Shown here in pieces: positions 48,825 through 64,000 of a stretch of DNA of 64,000 nt. The number at the start of each line of letters is the position of its first letter. Position 1 is the first letter of the stretch. Source of the stretch: Steromphala cineraria (taxonomy: Eukaryota; Mollusca; Gastropoda; Trochida; Trochidae); the NCBI GenBank assembly GCA_916613615.1, contig OU744721.1, positions 78,683,060 to 78,747,059 of the forward strand, in the 5' to 3' direction. The notes beneath the pieces are model-generated. The model saw nothing but the letters and a program-made list of their open reading frames with translations, searched no databases and was not told the DNA's origin. The position numbers and the translations under genes were made by a program.

Positions 48825-50693
48825 CCCAAGGTACCCGACTATTATGCAAATGATTATCTGGTCCTCCCTCTACGGCTAGTTACGTAACATGCTATCAGGT
48901 TGTAGTATTGGTAGTATCGGCAGCCGCTCTCACAACGGGGTATAGTTTACTAATGGCTGTGTGATGTAATCATTATCTGTTTGTCATTACACTAGCTCGT
49001 GTATAAGCTTGACGTGATTTCCTTATTTGCGAATATATTAATTTTTATAGATTTTACGCCTAAAGAGTTATTCATTTATCTTTTATAAGATCAAACTTCA
49101 AACTGTAGCCGTAATCTTTTATTGTTAAAAATTCCGGAAAGTTATAATTGTCAATTTGTCTGTCAGTTTCCACAATGTGTGTGTTTGGATTAAACATGCA
49201 CTCCCAACCAAGAAACAAAAATATAAGCAGTACATTGAAAAGGATGTAAAAATTATTAATGTGTATATTCAATCAGCACGATTTGTATTTCCATATTTGT
49301 TTGTTTATATAATTTTGACTCCCTAAATGTTATTTGTATCCTTTTGAACGTGTTTTAGGCATGGTATTTACCGTTTAAAGCTACATTTGTTCTCCTTTAG
49401 GTATATTTGTTTGTTAGAAATACTTTTCTCAGTCTATATATTTTGCAGGGCATATCACACAAAGCACATGTCATTTAAAAAATGAAAATATACGTATTAA
49501 AAGATTGTTAGAAACGGTGCAATGTCAGCAATAAACCAATACATTGCATCATTTGAATACAGCAGTTCTCAGTGAATGGTGAATTAAAAAAATGTATTCA
49601 TAAATTATAAAACATTATCCTAATATGATTTTATATATGTTAATATTTATTTGCATAGTAGTACATGTACACTGTTCAATATCCTCTATTCGTGATTACA
49701 TCGCATACGTATTTGTGGACGCTACTTTATTTTTGTAAGTTTCGGTAAATCTACATTTTTAAAAATAACTAGATATCTCCATGACCTTGAGTTAATTTGG
49801 ATACATCAAATACCTTGAATAAAAACTAATTGCTTCTAAATTTTCACATTCTATAAATAGAACACGTGATTGTAATCTGGGCCCCAACAGGGAATCTGTC
49901 AGTATGTGAGGAGTCGTTAATTATTGATTGATGGGTGTGTCTAGACATACTCGGTTAGAGTTAAGTTTATAGAGAAGTTGAGTGATACGATTAATAAAGT
50001 CCTTTTCTGCCTACATTGCACTTCACCTCCAGCAATATTCGTGTAACAATGCGTACAATGGGAGAATGGGTATCGTAGCTTTCCTACAACAATCGGTAGT
50101 TACCGCGAAATACGTCACCAACGTTTGATTTATTTTTTCGTCATAGGCTTCGGGTTCAAATCCTACTTGACCGGCATAAAAGAAGCACATGACTTTGAAA
50201 TATTTGAGATAATTGGATAGCAATATACATAGATGCTTTTTAGTAGGTACATGTGGATAGAGTTGATATTTTTGCTGTGTACAGTGGCAATGTAGGGTTT
50301 AATAAGAGTAAAAGGTTTATTATGAAACGTATTTTAAATCAGCAGGACAAGCCCTTCATTTTATCAATTTACATATATATAGTTTCCAAACATCGTCAGG
50401 ATACGACAAATTGGATGGATCAGGAAAAAGTCCCAAAAAGAATTCCATACTGAGTTTCAAATAGCAATATACACATGTACCTACAATATCCTAAAACCTA
50501 AATGACCACTTTTAACTCAGAGAAACATTATTTATTCAAACATTTATCAAAAACTTGAGATGTACATGTTAAACAACATTGCATCTTTCCCGCTACTGTT
50601 CTCCCACACGAATAGCAAAGCGATGACATTACACGATACACCCCTCGTCATGATGCAATAGGTACTGCTAATTAACAGTAAGTAATTGACAGC

Positions 50694-51504
50694 GGGAAGC
50701 TCGCTAGAAATAGAAGCGTCTGGACATGGGCTCATGTCCCAAATAATGATAGGTAATAAAACAGCAGTGTAATTTGTCAAAGCAGGGACAAATTGTTTGC
50801 TTTTGTACTCATTCTAATACATGCAATGTCAAATATGTAAGGAAAAGTATGTCAACCAATTGCAAGATGACGAGTCACATTTTCCTTAATATCATTAACT
50901 TATTTAAGGAAAGATTGATAGACTGTGCAAGACAAAACTAGCATTCAGAACTTAAGGATAACGACTCTCTACAATGTTCTTCCAGTTTAAAACTATCATT
51001 TACCTGCAAAATCTATATATGTGAACTTAAAAATGCAAAAAAAGGAAAGCTTTGCTTATTTTAAGAAGCGGTTACTACCGTTAGAAAAGGTTTTTATAAT
51101 TATGAAAGTTCTTATTCTTAATGTTCATAATGTTAGGTAACCGAAGATGCAATTCATATTGTAGATCATTATCCAATATATCAATCGCTTCGTATTGATG
51201 TATTTTGCAGTTCTCTATTAATAGAAATATAAATGGCTTGCCGTATTTATGAAATCAAATGCTTATATGTTCATGTAAGGGAAATTTGTATTATAATGTT
51301 TTCGTATACAAGGAGAAATCCTTTAACGCGTATGTGTGTTTTCATGTATTATGTATTAAATGTATAGATTATGGATCAAAAGGCCTTGCAACAATAAAAC
51401 GATTGAAATTGAAATTGAATTAACGTAAAAGACCAGACAGTGTTATCCTTAAAACCTACACAAATAGATACTCCTTAGTTTAACTTTAAGATTAGGTTAT
51501 TCTC
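50694..51504 (+). repeat. Tandem duplication, unit 1 (811 bp)
   Basis: The stretch is repeated immediately at 51505-52278. I found no difference other than one 37-bp gap. It contains a small hairpin GGACATG-GGCT-CATGTCC near its start. Near its end is a tail of ATTGAAATTGAAATTGA, reminiscent of the simple-repeat 3' ends of some non-LTR retroelements. No coding frame of note. Confidence 0.9.
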
Positions 51505-52278
51505 GGGAAGCTCGCTAGAAATAGAAGCGTCTGGACATGGGCTCATGTCCCAAATAATGATAGGTAATAAAACAGCAGTGTAATTTGTCAAAGCAGGGAC
51601 AAATTGTTTGCTTTTGTACTCATTCTAATACATGCAATGTCAAATATGTAAGGAAAAGTATGTCAACCAATTGCAAGATGACGAGTCACATTTTCCTTAA
51701 TATCATTAACTTATTTAAGGAAAGATTGATAGACTGTGCAAGACAAAACTAGCATTCAGAACTTAAGGATAACGACTCTCTACAATGTTCTTCCAGTTTA
51801 AAACTATCATTTACCTGCAAAATCTATATATGTGAACTTAAAAATGCAAAAAAAGGAAAGCTTTGCTTATTTTAAGAAGCGGTTACTACCGTTAGAAAAG
51901 GTTTTTATAATTATGAAAGTTCTTATTCTTAATGTTCATAATGTTAGGTAACCGAAGATGCAATTCATATTGTAGATCATTATCCAATATATCAATCGCT
52001 TCGTATTGATGTATTTTGCAGTTCTCTATTAATAGAAATATAAATGGCTTGCCGTATTTATGAAATCAAATGCTTATATGTTCATGTAAGGGAAATTTAA
52101 CGCGTATGTGTGTTTTCATGTATTATGTATTAAATGTATAGATTATGGATCAAAAGGCCTTGCAACAATAAAACGATTGAAATTGAAATTGAATTAACGT
52201 AAAAGACCAGACAGTGTTATCCTTAAAACCTACACAAATAGATACTCCTTAGTTTAACTTTAAGATTAGGTTATTCTC
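51505..52278 (+). repeat. Tandem duplication, unit 2 (774 bp, 37-bp deletion)
   Basis: Second copy of 50694-51504. The 811-774 difference is one 37-bp deletion between TTT microhomologies near 52101 (present in unit 1 around 51290-51327). Right next to it, 52278-52326 forms a small hairpin with 11-bp arms CTATTAAATAT. Confidence 0.9.
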
Positions 52279-53567
52279 TATTAAATATTTTATTTGATAT
52301 ATACCTTTGTATTTGATATTTAATAGGGGAGTTTTTCACGTCGTCAAATCACACATGCAATTAAAATTTTAAATATTTAGAGCTTTACAATACAACAAAC
52401 TGCCATGCCAAAATGGCAAGTTTACGTTTCAATGCAGACACATTTATTTTGACATCCCTTAATGAAAGTAAGCTGGGCAGAAATAAAAGTTTGTTTTATG
52501 GTATTGGTGGCTGCTGCTAATACTATGTCTTTTCAAATAAATTATTAACACAATCTTCATTGTGTCCATTGATTTTAGCAAATAATGACCTATGATAACC
52601 ATACACAATAAGCGTGCATTCTAATAATAAATCTTTAAACACATCTTACTCTGTTCACAGTAATCAACTATAAAGAAACGCATTATTATTTTGCGTTCAA
52701 TTACTGACTTCGAAATATTATTTGGTTAATTCATAAGCAGACAATCTTCATCCGCTTTCAATTGATTGCCAAAGACGGAATAATCGATATAAAACACATT
52801 CTAATGGAGGAAATGAACGTCGTTTATACATTTGAATCCAAATATACTGATTCGTCAACCTTATTGTTCGTCTAGAAGTGATTTACAATAGATTGATTTC
52901 ATTATCAAGGTACAAGTTCTGTTCCTAACGCTTACTGGTGATCATTTGTGATCACAAATATTGGAGTTCAGTCTTTAAATTCTTCTATAATTAGTTTTGT
53001 CTAATATTGATGTTATATGGATACAAACAGAACCAAAATGAAATAAATTAATAACTTATTAATACATGATTCTCTCTCTTAAGTGAAATTATACATCTTC
53101 CCTAATTTGATATTACCAAAACACGTGTTACTCTCTCTTAGAATAAAGATTATATATAATCTATATTTCAAATGAAAACAGAAACAATCACCATCTCCAA
53201 TGGCCCTAAGACTATGATTAAAATCTCCTCAGATGAAAAGGCACAAGATACTTTCTACCACAATATGTACTCCTCTGTTGGTTCTCCCTAGTATTTGTTT
53301 TCATTTGTCTCTGTAGGCTATATGATGATGTAAATGATTGACCACTGCAAAAGGACGATAGTTTGGTTAAAGTAAACATTTTGTTTATTGAAGTACATTG
53401 ACGAAATCAATATACACGAATCCCTCGCTAGAAAGATGATACGTTACGAGTACGCGGTAAATTCTATGGGACCCCTACATGGAAACACGTGGCCCATGTA
53501 TGATTATATCATTGTGGGTTTGGACCAATCATCAGAGACATTGACGCAACGGGTACTCTCTACTGGG

Positions 53568-53575
53568 TATATATA
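53568..53575 (+). promoter_or_regulatory. TATA box of gene D
   Basis: The sequence is GGGTATATATAGAGG. A CCAAT box lies at 53525-53529, about 40 bp upstream, similar to gene B. An E-box CACGTG is at 53486-53491, and a GTTAC half-motif is near 53443. A mini-exon with a GTAAGT donor follows about 40 bp downstream. Confidence 0.7.
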
Positions 53576-53599
53576 GAGGTACATCGCCGCCTATTAGCA

Positions 53600-54115
53600 T
53601 AGAACATCACTGTTGTAAGTATCCCGTCAGCATAGTCTCTCACGTTTTCTTTGGTTGAGGTTATTGTTTATTCTTTTAAAAGGTTTGGCCAATTTGAACA
53701 AATTTGAACCAATAGTTGTAAATGTTTATATGCTTATACCAAGAATTGTTAATGTTTATGTGCTCATAATTCATAGTCTGTCTGTGAAACAATTCTATAT
53801 CATTTGACGATCATCTTTAGATTTAGATATACAACATTTTCTATGCAATTTAGAAGTTGCCATAGTAGTAAAGTTGCATCTTAGGCCTCGTTTCAGTATA
53901 GTGAACTGTATGAGAAAATATACCAAATCGTCACCTCTAACGAAATGAAGGAGTTGAAATTTATAACGATGTTCCTTATTCTGCAGGTATTCATAAACAC
54001 ATTGTATAGATTAAAATTAAAGATGCGATTTTAACCATTAATTTATGTTTTATCGCTTTTCTTCCAGCTGATCGTCTCTCGTCTTTCTTGATTTCGACAT
54101 TATACTACCGTTAAC
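53600..54115 (+). other. 5'UTR of gene D: non-coding exon 1, intron, and UTR part of exon 2
   Basis: Exon 1 is inferred as about 53600-53614, ending at a GTAAGT donor. The intron ends at a pyrimidine-rich CAG acceptor at 54065-54067. Exon 2 UTR is 54068-54115 and the ATG follows at 54116. Confidence 0.55.
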
Positions 54116-63912
<9,797 letters not shown>

Positions 63913-64000
63913 GTAAGTAACTGTCATAGATATATATATATATATATACATCTGTATAAACCCTAATGTCTTTATTTCTGTCTGCAAAATCATTTAAAAT

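Larger units (their letters stand above)
48890..53480. other. Shared divergent upstream region of genes C and D
   Basis: About 4.6 kb between two head-to-head promoters. A third of it is the 811/774-bp tandem duplication. A sequence GGTTCAAATCC at 50153-50163 resembles a tRNA/SINE B-box without a matching A-box or cloverleaf. No coding gene is supported. Confidence 0.6.

Noticed and set aside
50091..50163. tRNA or tRNA-derived SINE around a B-box-like GGTTCAAATCC
   Set aside because: No convincing A-box, acceptor stem or cloverleaf; a single 11-bp match is expected by chance.
52278..52326. 49-bp hairpin as a separate mobile element
   Set aside because: The 11-bp AT-only arms are too short and too AT-rich to be significant.

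Overview
The window is part of an AT-rich invertebrate genome with compact GT-AG introns of mostly 100-450 bp. It holds a cluster of four muscle (class II) myosin heavy chain genes. The proteins read best as lophotrochozoan, probably molluscan, sarcomeric/catch-type myosin. That placement rests on remembered family similarity, not on a search.

Layout. Gene A (+, 184-11285) lacks its first three coding exons, which lie upstream of base 1. Gene B (-, 31170-17690) and gene C (-, 48242-37489) are complete and lie head to tail. Gene D (+, 54116 to the right edge) is cut off in the rod. A and B are convergent; C and D are divergent and share a 4.7 kb intergenic region. B, C and D each have a TATA box, a tiny non-coding first exon, a short 5'UTR intron, and the ATG in exon 2.

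Genes. All four encode the N-terminal domain (not visible for A), P-loop, switch I and switch II, lysine-rich loop 2, converter, lever arm and coiled-coil rod. I see no tandem mutually exclusive exons, so isoform diversity here comes from gene copies. A and B share one rod exon layout. C and D share two extra rod introns. Motor exons are almost identical among the genes, while rods and tails diverge.

Most unusual points. (1) Gene C joins an early light-meromyosin exon straight to the penultimate rod exon. It lacks about 397 residues of rod, yet keeps an open frame and predicts a 1541-residue myosin (B: 1928). (2) Patchy intron similarity between different gene pairs, plus stranded exon fragments next to intact exons in C and D, looks like scars of gene conversion. 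(3) Several MITE-like elements sit in introns and intergenic DNA, and a near-perfect 811-bp tandem duplication lies between C and D.

Intergenic regions (about 11.7-17.1, 31.7-37.0 and 48.9-53.5 kb) contain no gene I can support, only repeats and one doubtful transposase fragment.
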